DNA of 33,585 nucleotides from Anaerolineales bacterium (GTDB lineage: Bacteria > Chloroflexota > Anaerolineae > Anaerolineales > UBA6663). Under the pieces are notes generated by a model that saw nothing but the letters and a program-made list of their open reading frames with translations, was not told the DNA's origin and did no database searches. Positions within the stretch are counted from its first letter, which is position 1, and each line of letters begins with the position of its first letter. Below are positions 14,763-23,813 of this stretch, piece after piece. The position numbers and the translations under genes are program-made. Location: the NCBI GenBank assembly GCA_020845955.1, contig JADLEU010000287.1, forward strand, positions 1-33,585. Direction: 5' to 3'.

Positions 14763-15716
14763 CTAAGCCCGGCGCGAGCCGGCCTGCAGGCCAAGCCGCG
14801 CGTGGAAGCGCGCCAAGAGCCGACGGGAATCGACGCCGGTGCAGACGTCGATCTCGGGCAGCGGGCTCCACTGGCGGCGCGGATCAGCCACCACCTGGCC
14901 GGCGCAGCGGCCCTCGGTCTCCACGTAGACCGGCATGCGCTGCACACTAAACAGGCTCGGGTCCAGAGCGAAGGCGATGGCCGAGGGGTCGTGGGTGGGC
15001 ACCACGTCCATGTTGTGATAGGTGCGATAGGACTCCAGGTAGACAGGTAGGATGCGGGTGATGAAGCGCGCGGCGGGCGTGTCGACGCGGCTGATGGCCT
15101 CCAGGTCGTCCGGCGTCTGGCAGGTCTGCATGGTCACGTCCAGGCCGACCAGGGTCAGGGGCCAGCCGGCGGCAAACACCTGCCGCGCCGCTTCCGGGTC
15201 GTGGAAGATGTTGGCTTCAGCCACCGGGGTGATATTGCCGGGGCAGAACATTGCGCCGCCCATGAGGACAACCTGGCGCACGGCGCCGGGTAGGCGCGGC
15301 TGGCGCTGAAGCGCCTGGGCCAGGTTGGTGAGCGGGCCGACAGCGATCAGCGTCACCTCGCCGGGCCGCGCCAGCACGGTGTCCGCGATGAAGCCGGGCG
15401 CCCCGCCGGGCCACTGGGCCGGCGAGCGAGCCGGCGGCGGCAGGTTGAGGTTGCCCAGCCCATCGACGCCGTGGAACTTGCCGCGCGGCCAGGGCGGGCG
15501 CGCCAGCGGCTGGGACGCGCCGGCCACCACGGGGAGATCGGGCCGGGCAGCCGCGTCCAGGATGTGCAGCGCGTTCCGCGCGGTCTGCTCGACCGGCACG
15601 TTGCCAAAGACGGTGGTGACGCCCAGCAGCTCCAACTCGGGCGAGGCCAAGGCGAATAGCAGGGCCATGGCATCGTCGATGCCAGGGTCGGTGTCGAGGA
15701 GCAAGGGGAGTGGCAT
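14763..15716 (-). CDS. Inosine-uridine-type nucleoside hydrolase
   Basis: A 317-residue enzyme from ATG 15716; an alternative TTG at 15734 would add 6 residues. It hydrolyses the N-glycosidic bond of a ribonucleoside to free base and ribose. The calcium-binding family motif LLDTDPGIDDAMAL is at residues about 4-18. Also seen are GVTTVFGNV (with the Asn of the active site), GPLTNLAQAL, VLMGGAMFCPGNITPVAEAN and HDPSAIA near the C-terminus, which holds the catalytic His and a Ca-binding Asp. Length is normal for the family. Substrate preference (purine, pyrimidine or both) cannot be read. It is downstream of the sugar-ABC ATPase, with a 26-bp palindrome between, and directly followed by the broken PfkB kinase. 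Confidence 0.92.
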   Translation of the reverse strand: MPLPLLLDTDPGIDDAMALLFALASPELELLGVTTVFGNVPVEQTARNALHILDAAARPDLPVVAGASQPLARPPWPRGKFHGVDGLGNLNLPPPARSPAQWPGGAPGFIADTVLARPGEVTLIAVGPLTNLAQALQRQPRLPGAVRQVVLMGGAMFCPGNITPVAEANIFHDPEAARQVFAAGWPLTLVGLDVTMQTCQTPDDLEAISRVDTPAARFITRILPVYLESYRTYHNMDVVPTHDPSAIAFALDPSLFSVQRMPVYVETEGRCAGQVVADPRRQWSPLPEIDVCTGVDSRRLLARFHARLGLQAGSRRA

Positions 15717-15796
15717 GGAGCGGTATTGCGCCAATGCGCTGGTGGAGATTGGCCCAACCCGAAGGCCTGCAGCAGGCGCGCCAGGCGGATTTGCAT

Positions 15797-15822
15797 AGCG
15801 GGCCGCCCATGGGCGGCCCGCT
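15797..15822 (-). terminator. 26-bp perfect palindrome downstream of ABC ATPase gene
   Basis: The arms AGCGGGCCGCCC and GGGCGGCCCGCT are exact reverse complements around a central AT; as RNA this gives a stem of about 11 pairs with a CATG loop. It begins 31 bases after the stop of the ATPase gene (minus strand) and lies upstream of the nucleoside hydrolase. No T-run follows on either strand, so it may act as a weak or factor-assisted terminator, an mRNA-end stabiliser, or a binding site for a dimeric protein. Confidence 0.5.
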
Positions 15823-15853
15823 GCCGTTGCTGGAGATGGATTGCGGCCAGCGG

Positions 15854-16954
<1,101 letters not shown>

Positions 16955-16992
16955 CGTGGGAGTCTCCTTTTGTTTCTCATATAGTGATTTCA

Positions 16993-17020
16993 ATTATAGT
17001 CCAGCAAAAATGGAAGTCAA
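16993..17020 (-). promoter_or_regulatory. Sigma-70-type promoter of the sugar ABC ATPase gene
   Basis: Read on the minus strand: TTGACT (17020-17015, 5 of 6 to consensus), a 16-base spacer and a perfect TATAAT (16998-16993). The predicted start near 16986 gives a leader of about 30 bases that includes the AAAGGAG site. The region is visibly AT-rich compared with its surroundings. Confidence 0.75.
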
Positions 17021-17028
17021 ACCTAACG

Positions 17029-17037
17029 TGCTACAAT
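17029..17037 (+). promoter_or_regulatory. Extended -10 element placing a leaderless start for the GAF gene
   Basis: TGC followed by TACAAT (17032-17037), an extended -10 with no good -35. The expected transcription start, 7 bases on, coincides with ATG 17045, so the transcript would be leaderless; no ribosome-binding site is present. It is divergent from the ABC ATPase promoter, about 40 bases away. Confidence 0.45.
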
Positions 17038-17044
17038 CCCCCGT

Positions 17045-17487
17045 ATGGGCGTACAGACCGCGACCGACACCGAGAAGCTCAAGCGGCGCAACCGCGAGTT
17101 GTCGATCCTCAACGCCATCGCCGAGGCCCTCAACCGCGAGGTAGACCTGACACGCGCGCTGGAGGCCACCCTGGCCCAGGTGGCCAAGCTGCTCGACCTG
17201 CAGACCGGCTGGGTCTGGCTGCTGCACGAAGACACGGGCCAGCCCTACCTGGCCGCCGCGCTCAACCTGCCCCCCGCCTTGGCCAACGCCCCGCAGCGAA
17301 TGGAGGGTGCCTGCTACTGCCTCGACACCTACCGCGCCGGCGACCTGGCGGGCGCGGCCAACGTCAACGTCGTCACCTGCACTCGTCTGAAGTGGCTCGC
17401 GGACGGCCTGCGCTATCACACCAGCATCTCGTTGTACGCCCACGGCCGGCCGCCGGGGGTGCTCAACGTGGCCAGCCCGCGCGGCTG
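17045..17487 (+). pseudogene. GAF-domain sensor, truncated after the GAF domain
   Basis: From ATG 17045 the first 147 residues are an N-terminal helix (LKRRNRELSILNAIAEALNR) and a GAF domain (LLDLQTGWVWLLHEDTGQPY; ACYCLDTYRAGDLAGAANV; GVLNVAS). This is the sensor module found at the front of many nitrate/oxygen-type histidine kinases and phosphatases. At about 17487 the similarity stops in mid-protein; the frame stays open to 17749, but its last 85 or so residues are only an out-of-frame reading of the SDR gene. The effector domain is missing. The join looks like a deletion between two genes, or an assembly error. If expressed, the product would be a lone GAF domain with a basic, Arg-rich tail. 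Confidence 0.7.
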
Positions 17488-17963
17488 GCGGCCTGACCGC
17501 CGTCGTCAACAACGCCAGCCTGCTCGGCGCCAGCCCGCAGCCCAGGCTGCTCGACTATCCCTTGGCCGTGCTGCGCGGCGTCTACGAAGCCAACGTGCTC
17601 GCCCCGCTGGGCATCCTGCAAGCCGTGGCCCGCCACCTGCGGCCCGGCGCGCGCGTGCTCAACATCAGCAGCGATGCCGGCTTGCAGGCCTACGCCGGGT
17701 GGGGCGGCTACGGGTCGAGCAAAGCGGCGCTCGAGCAGCTTTCGGCTAACCTGGCAGCCGAAAACCCCCAATGGAACGTGTATTGGATCGACCCGGGCGA
17801 CATGCGCACGCAGATGCAGCAGGAGGCCTACCCGGGCGAGGACATCAGCAACCGGCCGCCGCCGGAGGCTAGCGTGCCTGGGCTGCTAGAGCTGCTGATG
17901 GCTGAGCCGGCGCTGCCCAGCAGGCGCTACGCGGCGCGCGATGTGACGCTGGCGGAGATATGA
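17487..17963 (+). pseudogene. Short-chain dehydrogenase/reductase lacking its N-terminus
   Basis: The frame shows LTAVVNNASLLG (NNAG-type motif), VLNISSDAG (active-site Ser strand) and YGSSKAALEQLSANLAAENP (catalytic YxxxK), followed by the WIDPGDMRTQM region. The first 80-90 residues with the cofactor-binding TGxxxGxG are missing; upstream lies the truncated GAF gene in another frame. A TTG at 17562 could start a 133-residue product, but it would have no nucleotide-binding half. The 3' end is intact: its TGA (17961-17963) overlaps the ATG of the QueA-like gene (ATGA), which suggests the two were once translationally coupled. Confidence 0.75.
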
Positions 17964-19141
17964 TCCACGGGCGCGCGCGCCTGGCGGCCCGCGGCAAGAA
18001 TGTCCCCGACAATCCGCGCCTGCCGCCAGTGGCGGCGCGGCGCACTGCGGCAGAAACCAGCCCACGCGTGACGAACGGCCCCGCCGGCCTGCCGGCCCTG
18101 GACTTCGCGCTGCCACCGGATCTGGAAGCGGCCGCGCCGCCCGAGGCGCGCGGGCTGCCGCGCGACGGCGTGCGCCTGCTGGTGTCGCGTGGCGCCGGGA
18201 CAGCGCCCCAACTGACGCACACCTGTTTCGGCGCCCTGCCCGCCTTCCTCGAACCGGGCGACGTGCTGGCGATCAACACCAGCGGGACACTCAACGCGGC
18301 GCCGCCCGCGCGGCGGGCCGACGGCGCGGCGCTCGAACTACACCTCTCGACCCGGCTGCCAGCCGGGCTGTGGAGCGTCGAGGTGCGCCGGCCGCAGGCA
18401 GGCAGCACGGTCCCGTTCTACACCCCCTCGGCCGGCGAGACCCTGCAATTGCCAGCAGGGGCCAGCGTCACACTGCACGCGCCGCAAGCCAGCCCGCACG
18501 GCGGTCGCGTGCGGCTGTGGCTGGCGACGTTGAACCTGCCCGGCCCATTGGCGCCATACCTGGCCGCCCACGGTTTCCCCATCCGCTACAATTACGTTCC
18601 CCGGGCCTGGCCCGGCGAATATTACCAGACGGTGTACGCCACGGAGCCAGGCAGCGCCGAGATGCCCTCGGCCGGGCGAGCCTTTACACCCGAGCTGATC
18701 ACGCGGCTGGTGGCGCGCGGTGTGCAGGTGGCGCCGCTGTTGCTTCACACCGGCGTGGCCAGCCTGCAAGATCACGAGCCGCCCTACGAGGAGTACTATC
18801 GCGTGCCGGCGGCCACGGCTCAACTCGTGAACGCGGCGCGCGCAGCGGGTCAGCGCGTGGTAGCAGTAGGGACCACGACGGTGCGCGCGCTGGAGACCAC
18901 GGCCGAAGCACGCGGTCTGGCCCACCCTGGTGAGGGCTGGACCGACCTGATCATCTCGCCGGATCGCCTGCTGCGAGTGGTGAATGGCCTCCTCACCGGG
19001 TTCCACGAGCCGAATGCCACACACCTGGCCATGCTCGCGGCGGTGGCCGGGCTTGACCGCCTGCGGGCGGCCTATGCTGCGGCCCTGCGCGAGCGTTACC
19101 TGTGGCACGAATTCGGCGATCTGCACTTGATCCTTCCGTGA
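17960..19141 (+). CDS. QueA-like S-adenosylmethionine:tRNA ribosyltransferase-isomerase
   Basis: A 393-residue protein of the QueA family, which transfers and isomerises the ribosyl part of S-adenosylmethionine onto preQ1-tRNA in queuosine synthesis. Matches: LDFALPPDLEA (family start), LPAFLEPGDVLAINTSGTLN, RYNYVPRAWPGEYYQTVYAT, VAPLLLHTGVASL, VAVGTTTVRALET and GWTDLIISP...VNGLLTGFHEPNATHL. The sequence is divergent from typical QueA (for example HTGVASL and NTSGTLNA), so it may be a paralogue. ATG 17960 overlaps the SDR stop but gives a 36-residue basic extension with no counterpart. GTG 18068 would start just before the family region and may be the true start. No other queuosine gene is in the window. 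Confidence 0.85.
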   Translation: MIHGRARLAARGKNVPDNPRLPPVAARRTAAETSPRVTNGPAGLPALDFALPPDLEAAAPPEARGLPRDGVRLLVSRGAGTAPQLTHTCFGALPAFLEPGDVLAINTSGTLNAAPPARRADGAALELHLSTRLPAGLWSVEVRRPQAGSTVPFYTPSAGETLQLPAGASVTLHAPQASPHGGRVRLWLATLNLPGPLAPYLAAHGFPIRYNYVPRAWPGEYYQTVYATEPGSAEMPSAGRAFTPELITRLVARGVQVAPLLLHTGVASLQDHEPPYEEYYRVPAATAQLVNAARAAGQRVVAVGTTTVRALETTAEARGLAHPGEGWTDLIISPDRLLRVVNGLLTGFHEPNATHLAMLAAVAGLDRLRAAYAAALRERYLWHEFGDLHLILP

Positions 19142-19202
19142 ACGCCGCGCATAATCAGGCTGCCGGCTGTACGCGACGGGACGCGAGGTTGGCGGAGAAG
19201 AA

Positions 19203-19958
19203 ATGGTTGACGCATATCTCGACCGCATCGACTATCACGGCCCGCGCGCGCCCACGTTGGAGGCGCTGTCGGCGCTGCACCAGGCCCACCTGCTGGCCGT
19301 GCCGTTCGAGAACCTGGACATTATCAGCGGCACGCCCATCGTGCTGGAAGAAGAGCGCCTCTTTGACAAACTCGTGCGCCGCCAGCGCGGCGGCTTCTGC
19401 TACGAGCTAAACGGGCTGTTCGCGACGCTGCTGCGCGCGCTGGGCTACGGCGTAACGCTGCTCTCGGCCCGCGGGCGCGCGGGCCAAGAGTTTGGCCCCG
19501 AGTACGATCACTTGACGCTGAGCGTGGCCGGCGGCCAGCTCCCAGAACCCTACCTGGCCGACGTGGGCTTTGGCGAGTGCTTCCGTGAACCACTGCCGCT
19601 GGCGGATGGGGCCGAAGTGGACGAAGGGCTGCACGCCTATCGGCTGGCGGCCGGCAGGGCAGAATGGCGGCTGGAAACGCGGCGGGCAGGCGGCGCCTGG
19701 GAGCCGACCTATGCTTTCACCTTGCAGCCCCGGCAAATGTCTGACTTCGAGCCGATGTGCCGCCACCACCAGACGTCGCCCCAGTCGCATTTCACACGCG
19801 GCCGGATCTGGTCCATTGCCACGCGGGGCGGGCGGTGGAGCCTGAGCAGCCACCAGCTAGTCATCACCCACGGCAGCCAGCGCGAGGAGCGACCGATCCA
19901 GTCGGAGGCGGAATTCTGGGAGGTGCTGCGAGAAAAGTTCCGCGTTGAGGCGTTGTAG
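19203..19958 (+). CDS. Arylamine N-acetyltransferase
   Basis: A 251-residue cytoplasmic enzyme that transfers acetyl (or another acyl) from CoA to arylamines, hydrazines or related amines. The catalytic triad is visible: Cys66 in RGGFCYELN, His103 in EYDHLTL and Asp120 in YLADVGFG. Also present are the N-terminal AYLDRIDYHG and VPFENLDI motifs and the third-domain FTLQPRQMSDFEPMCRHHQT. Length is slightly below the usual 260-280. ATG 19203 has GGAGAAG just upstream. It lies 61 bases after the QueA-like gene and may be co-transcribed. In bacteria these enzymes act in xenobiotic detoxification or in acyl transfer during secondary metabolism; which applies here is unknown. Confidence 0.93.
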   Translation: MVDAYLDRIDYHGPRAPTLEALSALHQAHLLAVPFENLDIISGTPIVLEEERLFDKLVRRQRGGFCYELNGLFATLLRALGYGVTLLSARGRAGQEFGPEYDHLTLSVAGGQLPEPYLADVGFGECFREPLPLADGAEVDEGLHAYRLAAGRAEWRLETRRAGGAWEPTYAFTLQPRQMSDFEPMCRHHQTSPQSHFTRGRIWSIATRGGRWSLSSHQLVITHGSQREERPIQSEAEFWEVLREKFRVEAL

Positions 19959-20062
19959 CAGGCCGCGCTGAACCATGCACGGGTGGCGCCAGCAAGACGG
20001 ATGGCACGGATACGGCGTTTCGCGAGGTCTGGGGCTGGGACTGCTACTTGTGATAATGCGCA

Positions 20063-20668
20063 TTAGGCCGCGCCGGGCTCGGGAGCCTCGTCGCGGTAGG
20101 CGCGGATGAACTCTAGGATCGCCTCGGCGTCAAAGGCTTTCAGGCGATACAGGTGGCCCCACGACGTCAGCGTGATGTGGGTCTCCATGCCGGTCCGCGG
20201 GGCAGCCACCAACTTGAGTGTGCCGGTGACGGTCGAGACGCCGGCGCGGCCCATCACATCGCGGATTTGGGCCTTGAGCTGAGCGCAGTCGGCCTCGACC
20301 AGCGCGCTGCAGTCATACCAGATGATGACGTGGCCGTGCTCCATGTTATGGACGAGCTGTTCGTCTGGGGGCGCCTCGTCATAGAAGCCGGCCTCGGCGG
20401 GCTGCTCGTAATGTGGACCCGAGGTGGGCGGATCCGAGTTGTAGGGATCGTGAGGCTGGCCCACGGAGATGTGCTCGGCACCCTGGATGGTGATGACGTC
20501 GCCGGGCCGCGGGTCGGGGATCGTTTCCTGCCAGACCAGGTACGCTAACAGCCCGACAAACACCACGGCGACGCCGATCCAGCCGCCAATGATGAGCCGG
20601 CGGCGGCGCTTCTCGCGCTGTTCCCATTCGGAGCGTTGCTGGGCGTTGCGGGCTCGGGCGGTCGTCAT
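20063..20668 (-). CDS. DUF3105-family membrane-anchored protein
   Basis: A 201-residue protein of unknown function. An N-terminal basic helix (NAQQRSEWEQREKRRRRLI) precedes one membrane segment at about residues 26-47 (IGGWIGVAVVFVGLLAYLVW). The outer domain has the DUF3105 marks: HISVGQPHDPYNSDPPTSGP, HYEQPAEAG and the highly typical LVHNMEHGHVIIWYDC. The His/Glu/Cys set in that motif could bind metal. ATG 20668 is preferred over TTG 20707 because a TATGAT -10 box occupies 20707-20712. The family is common in Actinobacteria and Chloroflexota; its role is not known. It is monocistronic and convergent with the acetyltransferase gene. Confidence 0.88.
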   Translation of the reverse strand: MTTARARNAQQRSEWEQREKRRRRLIIGGWIGVAVVFVGLLAYLVWQETIPDPRPGDVITIQGAEHISVGQPHDPYNSDPPTSGPHYEQPAEAGFYDEAPPDEQLVHNMEHGHVIIWYDCSALVEADCAQLKAQIRDVMGRAGVSTVTGTLKLVAAPRTGMETHITLTSWGHLYRLKAFDAEAILEFIRAYRDEAPEPGAA

Positions 20669-20706
20669 CGTTCGGTCATTCCTCTGCTTGCCGGCTTGAT
20701 TGGTCA

Positions 20707-20715
20707 ATCATACCA
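20707..20715 (-). promoter_or_regulatory. Extended -10 promoter of the DUF3105 gene
   Basis: Minus strand TGG followed by TATGAT (20712-20707, 5 of 6 to TATAAT) in a small AT-rich patch. No good -35 was seen 17 bases upstream. The predicted start near 20700 leaves a leader of about 32 bases to ATG 20668. Confidence 0.5.
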
Positions 20716-21068
20716 TTTAGATCGGCATTGATGCCAGGGAGCCGGGACGGCTCTCATGCGCCGCTCATCTGCTGCCAGGCGAGACACTGGCGCCTGGCCG
20801 GCGCCAGCCAACTGAGACGGGCAGCTACTGCCACCCCGCCGCCAGCCAGGGCCATGACGCGGAGGCCATCGTCATCACCATCGATCCGCCTGAGGCGCGC
20901 GGCACAATGCCGCTAGGACAGGCAGGTGACTGTTGGGTGCCCACGCTGGCCGGCTTGACGGTCTGCTGGCGCGGCGGACCATCACTGGGCGGGGTTGTCA
21001 CAAACGGCGGCCGGGCGCATACTGGCGGGGTCCGCGGTTCCAAGTGACTGCACCCGCGAGGTCCTGCC
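20716..21068. other. Intergenic region with one hairpin, no supported gene
   Basis: A region between two divergent genes. A hairpin lies at 20787-20807: CTGGCGCC, loop TGGCC, GGCGCCAG (8 perfect pairs). From about 20850 to 21045 the plus strand can be read as a short frame (AEAIVITIDPPEARGTMPLG, then WVPTLAGLTVCWRGG), which ends in TGA but has no start with a ribosome-binding site and no known match. It may be a gene remnant or chance. The promoter of the glycosidase gene was not identified. Confidence 0.4.
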
Positions 21069-23714
21069 ATGCCCCTACCCTCCACGGCCGAGCACACGCG
21101 CCTGGCTGAACACCGCTCCCGCAGCGTCGACTGGAAGCTGTGGGGGCCTTACCTGAGCGAACGGGCCTGGGGCACCGTGCGTGAGGACTACAGCCCCCGC
21201 GGCACGGCCTGGAGATACTTCACCCACGACCAGGCGCGCAGCCGAGCCTACCGTTGGAGCGAGGATGGGCTGCTGGGCATCTGCGACCGCCGCCAGAACC
21301 TGTGCGTGGCGCTGGCGGTGTGGAACGAGCGCGACCCGATCCTGAAGGAGCGCCTATTCGGCCTGGCAGGTCCAGAAGGCAACCACGGCGAAGACGTCAA
21401 GGAATACTACTTCTACCTCGACAGCACGCCGACGCACTCGTACATGCGGGCGCTCTACAAGTACCCGCAGGCCGCCTTCCCATACCAGCAGCTCGTGGAC
21501 GTTAACCGGGATCGTGGCCGGCTGAAGCCTGAGTTTGAGCTGCTCGACACCGGCGTCTTCGATAGTGACCGCTACTTTGACATCTTCTCCGAATATGCCA
21601 AGGCCAGCCCCACCGACGTGCTGCTGCGGGTGACGATCGTCAACCGCGGCCCCGACCCGGCCCCCCTCCACGTGCTGCCGCAGTTGTGGTTCCGCAACAC
21701 CTGGTCGTGGGGCTATACCTGGATGGTGCGGCCCGAGCTGCACGCGGAAGGGCCGGGCGCCATCCTGGCAAACGCCAAGCACCTGCCGGGCCAATGGCTG
21801 TATTGCGACGGCGCGCCGGAGCTGTGGTTCACCGAAAACGAGAGCAACGCCGAGCGGCTGTGGGGCCAGCCAAACGCCAGTCCATATGTCAAGGACAGCT
21901 TCAACGACGCGCTGGTCCACAGCGCGCCCGGCCGGCTCAACCCCCAGCAGCGCGGCACCAAGGCCGCCGCCCATTATCACCTGAGCCTGGCAGCGGGCGA
22001 GACGGCCGTGCTGCGCCTACGGCTGACGGGCCAGGCGGTAGAATCCCCGTTCGATAACTTCGAGACCGTCTTCAAGCAGCGCGCCGGCGAAGCCGACGAA
22101 TTCTACGCCACAGTGATGCCCGCGCGGCTCAGCGAGGACGAGCGACGGGTGATGCGCCAGGCCTGCGCCGGGCTGCTGTGGAGCAAACAATACTACGGCT
22201 ACGACATTGACCAATGGCTGGAGGGTGACCCGGCCGGACCGCCCCCGCCCAGCCAGCGCCTCCAGGGGCGCAACGCCGATTGGATGCACTTGCACACCTC
22301 CGACATCCTCTCCATGCCTGATAAGTGGGAGTATCCCTGGTTCGCCGCCTGGGACCTGGCCTTCCACTGTCTACCGCTGGCCCTCATCGACCCCGACTTC
22401 GCCAAGCGGCAGCTCATCCTGATGCTGCGCGAATGGTATATGCACCCCAACGGCCAGATCCCGGCCTACGAGTGGTCTTTCAGCGACGTCAACCCGCCCG
22501 TGCACGCCTGGGCCTGCTGGCGGGTTTACAAGATCGACCGGCGCATCACCGGCCGCGCCGACGTGAGCTTCCTGGAGCGCGTATTCCTCAAGCTGCTGCT
22601 CAATTTCACCTGGTGGGTGAACCGCAAGGATACCGCTGGGCACAATATCTTCCAGGGCGGCTTCCTCGGGTTGGACAACATCGGCGTCTTCGACCGCAGC
22701 GCCCCGCTGCCCACCGGCGGCTATCTGGAGCAGGCCGACGGCACGAGCTGGATGGGTATGTTCTGCCTGAACCTTCTGGCCATGGCGCTCGAGCTGGCTC
22801 GGCACAACCCCGCTTACGAAGACATGGCTACCAAGTTCCTCGAGCACTTCATCTACATCGCGCACGCCATTAACCACATGGGTGGCAGCGAGCACAGTTT
22901 GTGGGACCCCGTAGACGGTTTCTACTACGATGCGCTCCACCTGCCGGATGGCACCCAGTTCCCGCTCAAGGTCCGCTCGCTGGTAGGCCTCATCCCACTC
23001 TTCGCGGTCGAGACCCTCGAGCCCGACCTGCTGGATGTGCTGCCGCGCTTCAAGCGCCGCATGAACTGGTTTCTGGAGAACCGGCCGCAATTGGTGCAGT
23101 CGGTGGCTTCGCTGACCGCGCCTGGCCTGGGCGGGCGGCGGCTGCTCTCGATCGTCGACCGCGGGAAACTTGACCGCATCCTGCCGCGCCTGCTTGACCC
23201 CGACCAGTTCCTGGGCGAGTACGGCATCCGCGCGCTGTCGCGCGCTCACTTGAAGTACCCATACGAGCTGCGCGTGGACGGCAGCGTCCGCCGTGTGACC
23301 TACGAACCGGCCGAATCGACCACCGGCTTGTTCGGCGGTAACTCCAACTGGCGCGGGCCGATCTGGTTCCCGACCAACTTCCTGATGATTGAGTCGCTGC
23401 AGAAGTATCACCACTACTACGGCGACAGCTACGTGGCCGAGTGCCCACGTGGCTCGGGCCGGATGCTGACGCTCGACGAGGTCGCGGCCGACCTGTCGCG
23501 CCGCCTCATCGGCCTCTTCCGGCGCGACACCGCCGGGCGCCGGCCGGTCTACGGCGGCACCGAGCGATTCCAGCGCGACCCGCACTGGCGCGACTGCGTC
23601 TTGTTCTACGAGTACTTCCACGGTGACAACGGCGCCGGTCTCGGCGCCAGCCACCAGACCGGCTGGACAGGCCTGGTAGCGAAGCTCATCCAGCAGTCCG
23701 GAGGTGAGACCTGA
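21069..23714 (+). CDS. GH63/MGH1-like glycoside hydrolase
   Basis: An 881-residue enzyme of the GH63 / MGH1-like (alpha/alpha)6-barrel group, related to mannosyl-oligosaccharide glucosidase and to bacterial alpha-glucosidases. The N-terminal part (about 1-330) is a beta-rich domain ([40 protein letters not shown]). The catalytic barrel (about 340-880) contains [20 protein letters not shown], with the probable acid Asp, then [35 protein letters not shown] and [20 protein letters not shown], all strongly conserved in the group. There is no signal peptide, so it acts inside the cell on a glucosyl-glycan or small glucoside. It precedes a glycosyltransferase cluster on the same strand and may trim or recycle the same material (inference). 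Confidence 0.9.
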   Translation: MPLPSTAEHTRLAEHRSRSVDWKLWGPYLSERAWGTVREDYSPRGTAWRYFTHDQARSRAYRWSEDGLLGICDRRQNLCVALAVWNERDPILKERLFGLAGPEGNHGEDVKEYYFYLDSTPTHSYMRALYKYPQAAFPYQQLVDVNRDRGRLKPEFELLDTGVFDSDRYFDIFSEYAKASPTDVLLRVTIVNRGPDPAPLHVLPQLWFRNTWSWGYTWMVRPELHAEGPGAILANAKHLPGQWLYCDGAPELWFTENESNAERLWGQPNASPYVKDSFNDALVHSAPGRLNPQQRGTKAAAHYHLSLAAGETAVLRLRLTGQAVESPFDNFETVFKQRAGEADEFYATVMPARLSEDERRVMRQACAGLLWSKQYYGYDIDQWLEGDPAGPPPPSQRLQGRNADWMHLHTSDILSMPDKWEYPWFAAWDLAFHCLPLALIDPDFAKRQLILMLREWYMHPNGQIPAYEWSFSDVNPPVHAWACWRVYKIDRRITGRADVSFLERVFLKLLLNFTWWVNRKDTAGHNIFQGGFLGLDNIGVFDRSAPLPTGGYLEQADGTSWMGMFCLNLLAMALELARHNPAYEDMATKFLEHFIYIAHAINHMGGSEHSLWDPVDGFYYDALHLPDGTQFPLKVRSLVGLIPLFAVETLEPDLLDVLPRFKRRMNWFLENRPQLVQSVASLTAPGLGGRRLLSIVDRGKLDRILPRLLDPDQFLGEYGIRALSRAHLKYPYELRVDGSVRRVTYEPAESTTGLFGGNSNWRGPIWFPTNFLMIESLQKYHHYYGDSYVAECPRGSGRMLTLDEVAADLSRRLIGLFRRDTAGRRPVYGGTERFQRDPHWRDCVLFYEYFHGDNGAGLGASHQTGWTGLVAKLIQQSGGET

Positions 23715-23771
23715 GCGGCGGGAGGTAGACCTCGCACCTCTGGCTTGCGGTGGCCCGCCTCCCAACTAGGC

Positions 23772-23777
23772 TATAAT
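23772..23777 (+). promoter_or_regulatory. Perfect -10 box before the glycosyltransferase cluster
   Basis: TATAAT at 23772-23777, in an otherwise GC-rich 99-base gap, predicts a start about 30 bases before ATG 23814. The nearest -35-like TTGCGG (23745) is 21 bases away, too far for a normal spacer, so the call rests on the -10 box alone. Confidence 0.35.
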
Positions 23778-23813
23778 GCCCGCAAGCGATACGCGCCCGG
23801 TCCCGCCACCGTC

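Noticed and set aside
22371-23765. A 464-residue open frame antisense to the GH63-like gene
   Set aside because: No domain pattern, and the plus-strand protein is unmistakable.
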